Shown: piece after piece, positions 46,319-55,159 of the stretch
How the letters are laid out: the number at the start of each line of letters is the position of its first letter
How positions within the stretch are numbered: the stretch's first letter is position 1
NCBI RefSeq assembly: GCF_017301635.1
Contig: NZ_CP071091.1
Coordinates: 8,858,501-8,922,500, forward strand
Direction: 5' to 3'
DNA: 64,000 bases
From: Myxococcus landrumus
GTDB taxonomy: Bacteria > Myxococcota > Myxococcia > Myxococcales > Myxococcaceae
Made by a program: the position numbers and the translations under genes
Notes under the pieces: generated by a model
Seen by the model: the letters and a program-made list of their open reading frames with translations, nothing else
Databases searched by the model: none
Told to the model about the DNA's origin: nothing

Positions 46319-48271
46319 GTGCCTGAAACGCCTGTCCCCGACGCCGTTCGTCTCATCACCTGTCCTCCCGACGAGTTCCGCCGCTCCGGCGAGACCGCGA
46401 TGGAGACCACGCGCGCTGGCATCGCCCGTCTCAAGACGCTCAAGGCCCCGTTCGATGTCGGCCAGGTGCTGGAGCTGTACGACGAGTCCATGGCCGCGCT
46501 CGAGAACGCCGGAGCGCGCGCGAGCGTCGTGCGCCACTCGCACCCCGAGGCCGCCATGCGCGAGGCCGCCGAGGCCGCCGAGCAGGCCGTGGAGACGCTC
46601 TCCACCGACATCCACATGGACCGGGGCGTGTACGACGTGCTCGCCGCGCAGGACCTCTCGGGCCAGGACGCGCAGACGCGCAAGTGGATGGAGAAGGTGC
46701 TGCGCGACTTCCGCCGCTCGGGTGTGGACCGGGACGACGCGACGCGGGCGCGGGTGAAGGACCTGAACGAGGAACTGGTCCGCATCGGCCAGGAGTTCAG
46801 CCGCAACATGCTCCAGGACACGCGCACGGTGTCCCTGCCTCCCTCCGCGCTGGACGGGCTGCCGGACGACTACGTCCGAGCCCACGCCCCGGGCGCGGAC
46901 GGGACGGTGACCATCACCACGGACTATCCGGATATCATCCCCTTCATGACGTACTCGCGCGACGCGAAGGCGCGAGAGCAGATGTGGCGCACGTTCCGCC
47001 AGCGGGGCTACCCCAGCAACACGGACGTGCTCCAGCGCATGGTGGCGCGCCGTCACGAGCTGGCCACGTTGCTGGGCTACCGCAACTACGCGGCCTACGC
47101 GACGGAGGACAAGATGATCCGCAACGAGGACGCCGCCGCGGACTTCATCACCCGCGTCGCGAATGCCTCGGGTGCGCGCATGCAGCGCGACTACGGGCTC
47201 CTGCTGGAGCGCAAGCGCAAGGACACGCCCGACGCCGCGCGCGTGGACCCGTGGGACCAGGCGTATCTGGAGGACCGCATCAAGGCGGAGCAGTACGCCT
47301 TCGACTCGCAGGCGGTGCGTCCGTACTTCGAATACTCGCGCGTGAAGCAGGGGATGCTGGACCTGACGGCCCGCATGTTCGGCGTGTCCTACCGCCAGGT
47401 GAAGGACGCCACGGTGTGGCACCCCGATGTGGAGGCGTACGACGTGCTGGAGGACGGCGTGTTGAAGGGCCGTTTCTACCTGGACATGCACCCGCGCGCG
47501 GACAAGTACAAGCACGCGGCGCAGTTCACGCTCACCAGCGGCAAGGCCGGGCACCGGCTGCCGGAGGGCGTGCTGATGTGCAACTTCCCCAAGCCCGGCA
47601 CCGAGCCCGCGCTGCTCCAGCATGACGACGTGGAGACGTTCCTCCACGAGTTCGGCCACCTGCTGCACCACATCTTCGGCGGCCACACGCGCTGGTCCGG
47701 CGTGTCGGGCGTGCGCACGGAGTGGGACTTCGTGGAGGCGCCGTCGCAGATGCTGGAGGAGTGGGCGCGCGACGCGGCCAGCCTGCGGACGTTCGCGAAG
47801 CACTACCAGACGGGCGAATTGCTCCCCGAGGAGATGGTGACGAGCCTTCGCCGCGCGGACGAGTTCGGCAAGGGGCTGTGGGTGCGCCAGCAGATGTTCT
47901 ACGCGGCGCTCAGCCTGGAGCTCTATCGCCGGGACCCGAAGGGGCTGGACGCCACCGCGCTGGTGCGTGAGCTTCAGGGCAAGTACACGCCGTTCCCCTA
48001 CGTGGAGGACACGTACTTCCACCTGTCCTTCGGGCACCTGGAGGGGTACTCGTCGAACTACTACACGTATATGTGGTCGCTGGTCATCGCGAAGGACCTC
48101 TTCACGGTGTTCCAGGCGAAGGGACTGCTGTCCCCCGAGCCCGCGAAGGCGTACCGCCGCGCGGTGCTGGAGCCGGGCGGCTCGGACGACGCGGCCCGGC
48201 TGGTCCATGCCTTCCTGGGGCGTGACTACGACTACACCGCCTATGAGGCCTGGCTGAACAAGGCGGCCTGA
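46319..48271 (+). CDS. M3-family zinc oligopeptidase
   Basis: The 650-residue enzyme has the zinc site HEFGH (443-447) in VETFLHEFGHLLHHIF, with a glutamate further on (VRTEWDFVEAPSQMLEEWA). The YLDMHPRADKYKHAAQF and QLQGKY-like blocks are typical of thimet oligopeptidase and Dcp-type M3 peptidases. No signal peptide is present, so it cleaves short peptides in the cytoplasm. The GTG start is chosen because AGGAG lies eight bases upstream. A 645-codon antisense frame over it is spurious. Confidence 0.93.
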   Translation: MPETPVPDAVRLITCPPDEFRRSGETAMETTRAGIARLKTLKAPFDVGQVLELYDESMAALENAGARASVVRHSHPEAAMREAAEAAEQAVETLSTDIHMDRGVYDVLAAQDLSGQDAQTRKWMEKVLRDFRRSGVDRDDATRARVKDLNEELVRIGQEFSRNMLQDTRTVSLPPSALDGLPDDYVRAHAPGADGTVTITTDYPDIIPFMTYSRDAKAREQMWRTFRQRGYPSNTDVLQRMVARRHELATLLGYRNYAAYATEDKMIRNEDAAADFITRVANASGARMQRDYGLLLERKRKDTPDAARVDPWDQAYLEDRIKAEQYAFDSQAVRPYFEYSRVKQGMLDLTARMFGVSYRQVKDATVWHPDVEAYDVLEDGVLKGRFYLDMHPRADKYKHAAQFTLTSGKAGHRLPEGVLMCNFPKPGTEPALLQHDDVETFLHEFGHLLHHIFGGHTRWSGVSGVRTEWDFVEAPSQMLEEWARDAASLRTFAKHYQTGELLPEEMVTSLRRADEFGKGLWVRQQMFYAALSLELYRRDPKGLDATALVRELQGKYTPFPYVEDTYFHLSFGHLEGYSSNYYTYMWSLVIAKDLFTVFQAKGLLSPEPAKAYRRAVLEPGGSDDAARLVHAFLGRDYDYTAYEAWLNKAA

Positions 48272-48288
48272 GCGGGCGGGGCGTCCGG

Positions 48289-48816
48289 TTACACGCCGAA
48301 CGCCCCGGCCGGCCTCTTCCTGTCGCGCAGCCAGTGCTTGAGCAGGCGCGATAGGAAGAGGAGCGAGAGCGCGGCGGGAACCACCTGGAGGTTCCCGGTG
48401 AGCTCGAAGAAGAAGTCGTTCGGAAGCTCGTACATGGGCGGCGGGAAGAGCGTGTGGAGCAGCGGTGTCGACGCGCCTCCGAAGAAGAGGATGTTCTTGA
48501 GGACGTGGTTGTAGAGGCCCTCGTACGTCCCAATCATCCCCACGGGGAGCGCCAGCGTGAGCAGTGCGAAGAACCCCAGCGCCGCCGCGCCGAGTCCTCC
48601 CTCCTGCCTCGCGCGAAAGAAGAGCAGCGAGCCCACGAGGCCCAGCGCGGTGAGGGCGGAGACGGCGACCATGTGGAGGCGCCAGGGCGTCTCGTAGAGG
48701 AGGGCGCCGTAGACGTGGTGGACGCTCGTCATCAGCAGCACGCCTCCCGAGGCGAGGGCGGAGCGGACGGCGAGACTCCAGGGGCTTGAGGGCTTCGATT
48801 CAGTGAGAGGGCTCAT
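48289..48816 (-). CDS. Four-span membrane protein of unknown function
   Basis: The 175-residue protein has about four membrane spans (ALASGGVLLMTSVHHVYGA, LHMVAVSALTALGLVGSLLF, AALGFFALLTLALPVGMIGT, LQVVPAALSLLFLSRLL). It also has polar loops rich in Asn, His and Glu (YEGLYNHVLKNIL). I do not recognise the family. It converges on the M3 peptidase gene with a 17-base gap and is divergent from the next gene. Confidence 0.68.
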   Translation of the reverse strand: MSPLTESKPSSPWSLAVRSALASGGVLLMTSVHHVYGALLYETPWRLHMVAVSALTALGLVGSLLFFRARQEGGLGAAALGFFALLTLALPVGMIGTYEGLYNHVLKNILFFGGASTPLLHTLFPPPMYELPNDFFFELTGNLQVVPAALSLLFLSRLLKHWLRDRKRPAGAFGV

Positions 48817-48958
48817 GCCCGAAGAAGTGCCGCGCGGACTTCTTGGACGCGAGTGAGGTCTCGGCACTTCATCTGTGCGCGCCGCGCACGAGCCCCAGGG
48901 CATTGGCTTCCTCGGTGCGCTGAAGGAAGAATGCCCGGCGCGAATGGGGGCTTCGAGC

Positions 48959-49963
48959 ATGACCAACAGACTGGTGGGGATGGGGCTGGTGCTGTGCGCG
49001 GCGGCGAGCCTGGCGCAGCCCACGGCGCGCTACCCGGAGGCCGCGAGACTGACGGCGCGCTCCACGCGGAACGCATGCGCCGACGCACGCCCGTTCTACT
49101 GGGAGATGGGCGACGCGAGTGGAAAGGTCGTGGGGGATTCGGTGGGCCTGCTGGCCCCGGGGGCCGGGAGCGTGATGAACATCGCGTCGGCCTCGAAGTG
49201 GCTCTATGGCGCCTACGTGCTGGAGGTCCGAGGAGGCGCGCCCCGCCTCGCGGACGTTCCCTTCCTCAACTTCACCAGCACGACGCCCCTGCTCGAGCCC
49301 GCGGAGGAGTCCGACTGCAAGGCCCTGCTCACCACCGTGCATGGCTGCAACCTGACCCGGAACATCACCGGGCCACTGGCCGACTATGCGCCGGCCAGTC
49401 CTCCGCGCTTCGTCTATCAGCCCGGGCACCTCGAGGCGCATGCCGACTACGCCATGAACCTGGGCGCGTCCGGCACGCTCGCGCTGGCGTCCGAGGTGGA
49501 GCGCCGGCTCCCGCTCAACCTGTCCTACGGCAACGTCAACCTCGCGGGGGGCGCCAAGACGAGCGCCACCGAGTACGCCCGCTTCCTTCGCGCCCTCATG
49601 ACGGGCGGGCTGAAGCTGGGGGCCTTCCTGGGCACGGCCAGCGTTTGTGCCTCGCCCGCCTGCGGCGACGTGGGCTACAGCCCCTGGTTCTCGAACGAGC
49701 CTGCGCGCTACTCCCTGGCCCACTGGGTGGAGCAGGACAAGGGCCCGGCTCACAGCGGCGGCTTCAGCAGCGCGGGCCTCTTCGGCTTCTATCCCTGGGT
49801 CTCCAAGGACAAGAGCACGTACCTGATGGTCGCCCGCGAAGACATGCTCGGTGTCGTGGGGCAGACACCCACCACCCCCGCGGAGCAGACCCCCTCCGGC
49901 AAGTCCATCCTCTGCGGCCGGCTCATCCGCGAGGCGTACTTCACAGGCCAGGTCCAGGACTGA
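48959..49963 (+). CDS. Secreted serine hydrolase-like protein
   Basis: The 334-residue protein has a signal peptide (LVGMGLVLCAAASLAQP). It then shows the landmarks of a penicillin-binding-protein-like fold: S77-A-S-K80 in MNIASASKWLYG, a Y164-A-M-N region and a third motif GPAHSGGFSSAGLFG. The match is weaker than for the gene at 1259, and several cysteines (C40, C120, C130) may form disulfides. Function is uncertain; esterase, transpeptidase or binding protein are possible. The ATG at 48959 is preferred over one at 48944 because of the signal peptide and an upstream GGGGG. Confidence 0.65.
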   Translation: MTNRLVGMGLVLCAAASLAQPTARYPEAARLTARSTRNACADARPFYWEMGDASGKVVGDSVGLLAPGAGSVMNIASASKWLYGAYVLEVRGGAPRLADVPFLNFTSTTPLLEPAEESDCKALLTTVHGCNLTRNITGPLADYAPASPPRFVYQPGHLEAHADYAMNLGASGTLALASEVERRLPLNLSYGNVNLAGGAKTSATEYARFLRALMTGGLKLGAFLGTASVCASPACGDVGYSPWFSNEPARYSLAHWVEQDKGPAHSGGFSSAGLFGFYPWVSKDKSTYLMVAREDMLGVVGQTPTTPAEQTPSGKSILCGRLIREAYFTGQVQD

Positions 49964-50041
49964 CGGACGCGCGAGAGGCGCGGAACACCTACCTCCACTC
50001 CCTGGGGCCGTCGGGACCTTGATTCTCCCTGACCTCTGATA

Positions 50042-50058
50042 TTGATTTGCAGAATCAA
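50042..50058. promoter_or_regulatory. AT-rich inverted repeat, candidate Fur box of the siderophore importer
   Basis: TTGATT-TGCAG-AATCAA (50042-50058) sits in an AT-rich island (50037-50064) in an otherwise GC-rich region, 68 bases before the importer operon. It resembles the 19-base Fur box (GATAATGATAATCATTATC) only partly, so this is a candidate iron-response operator. Confidence 0.5.
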
Positions 50059-50125
50059 ATGATGTGTATAGGGCGCGGTTCGCGGACAGGGCCGAGTCGG
50101 TCCGCGGCACTGGGTGGTGGAAATC

Positions 50126-51118
50126 GTGAGCACATCTGACAGGCGTTCCTTGACCTCCTCCGTGATGTGGCGAGCCGCCGTGGTGCTGGCCGTCGTGGGG
50201 CTGACCGTGGCGTGCCAGCGCTCGCCGGAGCCCGCGCCGGGGGCCGCGCCCGTGGCGGAAGCGCCCTCGGAGAAGGGGCGCACCGTCAAGCATGCCCAGG
50301 GGAGCACGGTGGTCCCGTTGCATCCCCAGCGCGTCGTGGTCTTCGACCTGGTGGCGTTGGACATCCTCCAGGCGTTGGGCGTGGAGGTCTTCGCCGTCGC
50401 GGGGGACCAGTTCCCCGGTCACCTCGCTTCGTTCGCGGACGCGAAGTATCCGCGCATGGGGACGCTGTTCGAGCCCAACTACGAGGCCCTCCACTCCGCG
50501 CGCCCGGACCTCATCATCTCGGGGGGGCGCTCCAGCGCGAAGTACGCGAACCTGTCCCGCTTCGCGCCCACGGTGGACCTGCCCATGGGCGGGGTGAACT
50601 ACCTGGACACGGTGGTCGCCAACACGGAGCTGCTGGCGAGCATCTTCGGCAAGGAGGAGAAGGCGCGCGTGCTGGTGACGGAGCTGCGTGCCTCCATCGC
50701 GAAGCTGAAGGAGACGACGGCGAGCCGAGGCACGGGGCTGGTGGTGCTCGTGACGGGTGGCCGTATCAGCGCGTATGGCCCGGGCTCCCGCTTCGGCGTC
50801 ATCCACGGAGACTTCGGCGTGCCGGTGGCCGCCGCGGGGCTCAGCGCGTCCCTGCATGGCGAGGTCATCGGCTCGGAGTTCATCCGCGAGAAGAACCCCG
50901 ACTGGCTGTTCGTGATTGATAGGGACGCGGGCATGGGGCAGTCGGGTGGGGCTCGGCAGGTGCTCGACAACGAGCTGGTCCACCAGACGACGGCGTGGAA
51001 GAAGGGGCAGGTCATCTACCTGGACCCGATGAACGCGTACCTCATTGGCGGCGGCATCCAGGCGGTGGACCGGCTGCGTGGGCAGGTCGCGGAGTTCTAC
51101 GCCTCGAAGGCTCCATAG
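50126..51118 (+). CDS. Iron-siderophore ABC transporter substrate-binding lipoprotein
   Basis: The 330-residue protein has a lipobox TVAC (C30) and a FecB/PeripBP-2 fold. It starts at KGRTVKHAQGSTVVPLHPQR, with VVVFDLVALDILQALG, ARPDLIISGGRSSAKYANLS and a SEFIREKNPDWLFVIDRDAG block. It resembles FatB/YclQ-type binders of ferric petrobactin and other siderophores. Residue similarity alone does not fix the ligand. The GTG at 50126 is chosen because GGTGGA lies just upstream; GTGs at 50114 and 50117 are alternatives. It heads a four-gene importer operon. Confidence 0.88.
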   Translation: MSTSDRRSLTSSVMWRAAVVLAVVGLTVACQRSPEPAPGAAPVAEAPSEKGRTVKHAQGSTVVPLHPQRVVVFDLVALDILQALGVEVFAVAGDQFPGHLASFADAKYPRMGTLFEPNYEALHSARPDLIISGGRSSAKYANLSRFAPTVDLPMGGVNYLDTVVANTELLASIFGKEEKARVLVTELRASIAKLKETTASRGTGLVVLVTGGRISAYGPGSRFGVIHGDFGVPVAAAGLSASLHGEVIGSEFIREKNPDWLFVIDRDAGMGQSGGARQVLDNELVHQTTAWKKGQVIYLDPMNAYLIGGGIQAVDRLRGQVAEFYASKAP

Positions 51119-51130
51119 GTTGCCCGAGCT

Positions 51131-52093
51131 GTGATTCGACTCGCCGCCGCCGTTGCCGTCATCGCCCTGCTGGCCCTGGTCAGCGTGTTCATTGGCGTCG
51201 GCGATGTGTCCTGGCACGCGCTGGTGTCGCCGGGGCCGGATGAGCAGGCGCTCCAGGTGCTGCTCATCAGCCGCATTCCCCGGCTGCTGGCAGTTCTTCT
51301 GGTGGGCACCTCGCTGGGCGTCGCGGGGCTCATCCTCCAGATGCTCGCGCGCAACCGCTTCGTGGAGCCCGCGACGGTGGGCGCGGCGGACTCCGCGGGA
51401 CTGGGGCTGCTCGTCGCCACCATGCTCATGCCCCAGCTCCCCGTGCTGGGGAAGATGCTCGTCGCGGCGGCGTTCTCGCTGGCGGGTACGGCGTTGTTCC
51501 TGCTCATCCTGCGGCGCATCCCACTGCGCTCGGTGCTCATCGTCCCGCTGGTGGGGCTGGTGCTGGGCAGTGTCTTCGACTCGGTGACGACGTTCTTCGC
51601 GTACCGGTCAGACCTGCTCCAGTCGGTCAACGCGTGGAAGACGGGCGACTTCTCCAACGTGCTGCGCGGGCGCTACGAGCTGCTGTGGGTGACGTTCGGC
51701 CTCACCTGTGGCGCGTACTTCGCCGCGGACCGCTTCACGGTGGCGGGCATGGGGGAGTCCTTCACCACGAACCTGGGCATGCGCTACTCGCGCATCGTGG
51801 CGCTGGGGCTGCTCATCGTCTCGCTCATCACGGGGCTGGTGGTCGTCACGGTGGGGATGGTCCCGTTCCTGGGGCTGCTGGTGCCCAACCTCGTCAGCAT
51901 GTTCCTGGGCGACAACACGCGGCGCGCCCTGCCGTGGGTGGCGGTGGGCGGCGCGGGCTTCGTGTTGCTGTGTGACGTCCTGGGCCGGGTGGTGCGCTTC
52001 CCCTATGAAATCCCGGGGGCGACCATCGCGGGCGTCGCGGGCAGTGTGCTCTTCCTGAGCCTCCTGCTGCGGAGGGAAGCCCGTGTTGGCTGA
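51131..52093 (+). CDS. FecCD-type siderophore permease, first subunit
   Basis: This 320-residue, very hydrophobic protein is a FecCD permease with about nine membrane spans. The family's SRIPRLLAVLLVGTSLGVAG start, ARNRFVEPATVGAADSAGLG and the coupling region GLLVPNLVSMFLGDNTRRAL are present. It would form the channel with the next gene's product. It starts with GTG, 12 bases after the binding-protein gene. Confidence 0.93.
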   Translation: MIRLAAAVAVIALLALVSVFIGVGDVSWHALVSPGPDEQALQVLLISRIPRLLAVLLVGTSLGVAGLILQMLARNRFVEPATVGAADSAGLGLLVATMLMPQLPVLGKMLVAAAFSLAGTALFLLILRRIPLRSVLIVPLVGLVLGSVFDSVTTFFAYRSDLLQSVNAWKTGDFSNVLRGRYELLWVTFGLTCGAYFAADRFTVAGMGESFTTNLGMRYSRIVALGLLIVSLITGLVVVTVGMVPFLGLLVPNLVSMFLGDNTRRALPWVAVGGAGFVLLCDVLGRVVRFPYEIPGATIAGVAGSVLFLSLLLRREARVG

Positions 52094-53057
52094 GCGGCTG
52101 GTGGAGACGCGGCGGCCGGAGCGCATGCTGCTCATCCTGGGCGCCGTGGCGTTGGCCTGCGCCGGGCTGTTCATGCTCGTCAACGTGGGGAGTGACTGGC
52201 AGTTCGTCCTGCCGTTCCGAGGGCGCAAGCTGGCGACGGCGCTGCTGGTGGGCTACTCCATCGCGGTCTCCACGGTGCTCTTCCAGACGGTGACGGGCAA
52301 CCGCGTGCTGACGCCCGCCATCCTGGGGTTCGACAACCTCTACGTGCTCATCCAGACGTGCCTGCTCTATTTCCTGGGCTCTGGAGTCGTGGCGGGGCTG
52401 GACCCGAGGCTCCGGTTCGGCGTGGAAGTGTTGGTCATGGTGGCCTTCTCGGGGCTCTTGTACTGGGGCCTGTTTGGAGGAGGGCAGCGCGGCGTGGAGC
52501 GGGTGCTCCTGACGGGCGTGGTGCTGGGCGTGTTGTTCAAGAGCCTGGCGTCGTTCCTCCAGCGGCTCATCGACCCCAACGAGTTCATCTTCCTGCAGGA
52601 CCGGTTCTTCGCGAGCTTCAACCAGCCAGATGAGGACCTGCTGCTCATCTCGTTCGTGCTGACGCTGGGCGTGTCGGTGGTCGGCTGGCGGATGTTGCGG
52701 ACGCTGGACGTGCTGGTGTTGGGGCGCGAGACGGCCATCAACCTGGGCGTGAATCACCAGCGAACGGTGGCGGGCGTCCTGGTGTTGGTGGCCATCCTCG
52801 TGTCCGTGTCGAGCGCGCTGGTGGGCCCGGTGACCTTCTTTGGCTTGCTGGTGTCCAGCCTGGCGTATGTGGTCGTGCGCACGTACCGGCATGGGCTCGT
52901 GTTGCCGGCGGCGGCGCTCATCGCGGGGGGGGCCCTGGTCGCGGGGCAGTTCCTCCTGGAGCAGGTCTTTGCGTTCAACACCAACCCCCGTGTCATCATC
53001 GACTTCGTGGGAGGGCTGGTGTTCATCTCGATGCTCTTGCGGAGGAACCCGGGATGA
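52083..53057 (+). CDS. FecCD-type siderophore permease, second subunit
   Basis: The 324-residue protein is the second membrane subunit. It has the FRGRKLATALLVGYSIAVST start, GNRVLTPAILGFDNLYVLIQ and the C-terminal GPVTFFGLLVSSLAYVVVR loop that meets the ATPase. It begins with GTG within the end of the first permease gene, an 11-base overlap, and shares four bases (ATGA) with the ATPase gene. Confidence 0.93.
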   Translation: MLAERLVETRRPERMLLILGAVALACAGLFMLVNVGSDWQFVLPFRGRKLATALLVGYSIAVSTVLFQTVTGNRVLTPAILGFDNLYVLIQTCLLYFLGSGVVAGLDPRLRFGVEVLVMVAFSGLLYWGLFGGGQRGVERVLLTGVVLGVLFKSLASFLQRLIDPNEFIFLQDRFFASFNQPDEDLLLISFVLTLGVSVVGWRMLRTLDVLVLGRETAINLGVNHQRTVAGVLVLVAILVSVSSALVGPVTFFGLLVSSLAYVVVRTYRHGLVLPAAALIAGGALVAGQFLLEQVFAFNTNPRVIIDFVGGLVFISMLLRRNPG

Positions 53058-53812
53058 TTGAGGCCGCGAACGTCACCAAACGCTATGGCGCCACGGTGGT
53101 CGTGGACGATGTGTCCCTGCGCTTCCCCGTGGGTGGAATCACCTCCATCATCGGGCCGAACGGCGCGGGCAAGTCGACGTTGCTGTCGATGATCAGCCGG
53201 GTGTCGCCGATGTCCTCGGGCTCCGTGCAGGTGGATGGCCTGGACATCCTCACGACGCCGGGCGATGTGCTCGCGCGGAAGCTGGCCATCCTTCGCCAGG
53301 ACAATCACATCACCGCGCGGTTGACGGTGCGGGAGTTGGTGACGTTCGGCCGCTATCCGCACTCCAAGGGCCGCCCCACGGTGAAGGACCGGGAGCACGT
53401 GGAGCGAGCAATCCAGCACATGGGGCTCGCCGCGCTCACGGAGCGGTTCCTGGATGAGCTGTCCGGAGGCCAGCGTCAGCGGGCCTTCGTGGCGATGGTG
53501 CTCTGCCAGGACACGGACCATGTGCTCCTGGACGAGCCGCTCAATGGATTGGATTTGAAGCACGCGGTGTCGATGATGCGGCAGTTGCGCACCGCGGCCG
53601 ACACGCTGGGAAAGAGCATCGTCCTGGTGCTGCACGACCTGAACTTCGCGTCGTGCTACTCCGACCACCTCATCGCGATGCGTGACGGGAAGGTCCTGTT
53701 CCAGGGGCGGCCGGACGAAATCATGCGGCCGGAGGTGCTCCGGGCCGTGTATGACCTGGACATCGCCATCCAGCAGATTGATGGCGATTGGATTGCCACG
53801 CACTACCGCTGA
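53054..53812 (+). CDS. Siderophore ABC transporter ATP-binding protein
   Basis: The 252-residue ATPase has a Walker A motif (GPNGAGKSTLLSM), the ABC signature (DELSGGQRQRAFVAM) and Walker B (VLLDEPLNGLD) followed by the switch histidine (LVLHDLNF). It would power ferric-siderophore import with the preceding subunits. The operon has no visible TonB receptor, so uptake through the outer membrane must use one encoded elsewhere. Confidence 0.95.
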   Translation: MIEAANVTKRYGATVVVDDVSLRFPVGGITSIIGPNGAGKSTLLSMISRVSPMSSGSVQVDGLDILTTPGDVLARKLAILRQDNHITARLTVRELVTFGRYPHSKGRPTVKDREHVERAIQHMGLAALTERFLDELSGGQRQRAFVAMVLCQDTDHVLLDEPLNGLDLKHAVSMMRQLRTAADTLGKSIVLVLHDLNFASCYSDHLIAMRDGKVLFQGRPDEIMRPEVLRAVYDLDIAIQQIDGDWIATHYR

Positions 53813-53893
53813 CGGCGTGCGGGCTGGGCGCCTGTTGGCGTGACCCACCCATGACGGAGAGATGGGCGCTGCATGGCCCTGCTCGCTCGTGAG

Positions 53894-53917
53894 TCGTGCA
53901 TTCTCCTGGATGCACGA
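53894..53917. repeat. Short inverted repeat upstream of the first tandem secreted protein gene
   Basis: TCGTGCAT (53894-53901) and ATGCACGA (53910-53917) form an 8-base inverted repeat 20 bases before the start codon. It may be an operator or the terminator hairpin of the importer operon. Confidence 0.35.
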
Positions 53918-53937
53918 GCACGACAGGGGGCTGACTC

Positions 53938-55044
53938 ATGCATGTGTCTGGCTATCCGATGATGCGTTGGCATGTCCGGAAGTTCGTCTGGATTCTGATG
54001 GCGCTGCTCCTCCCTGGGCCCGTGGCGCGGGCGTACCCTTCGCTTCCGGAGTCGCTATGGGCGATGACGGAAGCGTCGGAGTTGGTGGTGTGGGCGGACG
54101 TCGAAGAGGTGAGTCCGTTACCCAAGGATCCTGAGATTCTTGCGGGGCTGAAGCCACCGCCGCCAGACATGGTCGACATGGTCGCTCGCCTGCGCATCCG
54201 GGAAGTGTGGAAAGGGGAGGCCCGCCAGGGAGAGCAACTCCTGGTGCACTGGGGTGAGTCAGATTGTCCGCCGGCTCCGTACTTCGAGAAGGGGCACGCG
54301 GTCGTGGCCTTCCTGACCTACAGCTTGAGGAAAGTGGACGACGCGGCGCTCTCGTACGGGACGCGATACCCGAGGGGCCCTGAAGAGGTGGTGGCGTATC
54401 GCCAGGCTGTCGCGCTCGCGAAGGATGCTCAACACATCCAGTCGCAAGCGCGCAGCGTCGGCAATCGCCTGAATCTTGAACCGATGCGAGCGGATTGGCT
54501 CGTTCGGGTGGCCGCCCATCCGGCGACACGCTGGGAGGTTTTGTACGACTTGCTGCCAAAGACCGACGATGCCCATGCGTCCTCCGGTGGGCGTGACAGG
54601 GCGCCCGTGCGGTTGACGCGCGCGCAACGTGAGGTGCTGGTGCGCGGCTTCGTAGAGAGTCCGCCGTTGGACCGGGGGCTTCCCATGATGCTCACGGCCC
54701 TGCGAGGACACGCGGACCAGAAGGTGGACCAGGCGGCGGCGCGTGCGCTGGAGACGGTTCTCTCGCAGGGCAAGCCGCGCGACTGGGCCTCCCGCGCCTT
54801 CAACCTGTTGCGTGAGCGTCATGGTGAGGCGCTTCCACCGGCCAAGGAGTCCACCCAGGAAGACCTGGTGGCTCGGGCGCTCCGAGATGCCGCGAGCGGT
54901 CCGTCGGGCCCCGGTGCGGACGATGAGGACTCGCTCATGAGAGAGTGGGCTCGCTTCAAGAAACGCCACCAACTGAAGCCCGCCCTGTTGCCGCTCCCCG
55001 TGGAACCTCCGGTCGCGGGAACAGGTGGCGACACGACGCTCTGA
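53938..55044 (+). CDS. Secreted protein of unknown function, tandem paralogue 1
   Basis: The 368-residue protein has a signal peptide ending at PVARA before YPSLPESLWAMTEASELVVW. Residues about 30-160 form a beta-rich domain with VWADVE, ARLRIREVWKGEA and GHAVVAFL. The second half is helical and includes PMMLTALRGHADQKVDQAAA. The end is LPLPVEPPVAGTGGDTTL. It is about as long as the next gene's product and clearly homologous. I do not recognise a family with known function. A GGGGG ribosome site precedes the ATG. Confidence 0.7.
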   Translation: MHVSGYPMMRWHVRKFVWILMALLLPGPVARAYPSLPESLWAMTEASELVVWADVEEVSPLPKDPEILAGLKPPPPDMVDMVARLRIREVWKGEARQGEQLLVHWGESDCPPAPYFEKGHAVVAFLTYSLRKVDDAALSYGTRYPRGPEEVVAYRQAVALAKDAQHIQSQARSVGNRLNLEPMRADWLVRVAAHPATRWEVLYDLLPKTDDAHASSGGRDRAPVRLTRAQREVLVRGFVESPPLDRGLPMMLTALRGHADQKVDQAAARALETVLSQGKPRDWASRAFNLLRERHGEALPPAKESTQEDLVARALRDAASGPSGPGADDEDSLMREWARFKKRHQLKPALLPLPVEPPVAGTGGDTTL

Positions 55045-55159
55045 ATCATGCCGCTGCCTCCTGGGCCATGATGATTTCGTGATGGAGCAGTGAGCGCCGC
55101 GTGCCTTCGCGCGAGCGTGGATGGGCGAGCCTCCTGGCGGCATGCGAGGAGGCAGACCC

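Noticed and set aside
46271-48208. Minus-strand frame of 645 codons over the M3 peptidase
   Set aside because: The plus strand has the HEFGH zinc site and full family length. The opposite frame has no domain.
48938-48961. Alternative ATG at 48944 for the secreted hydrolase
   Set aside because: It adds five residues before the signal peptide and its ribosome site is too far away, whereas the ATG at 48959 fits both.
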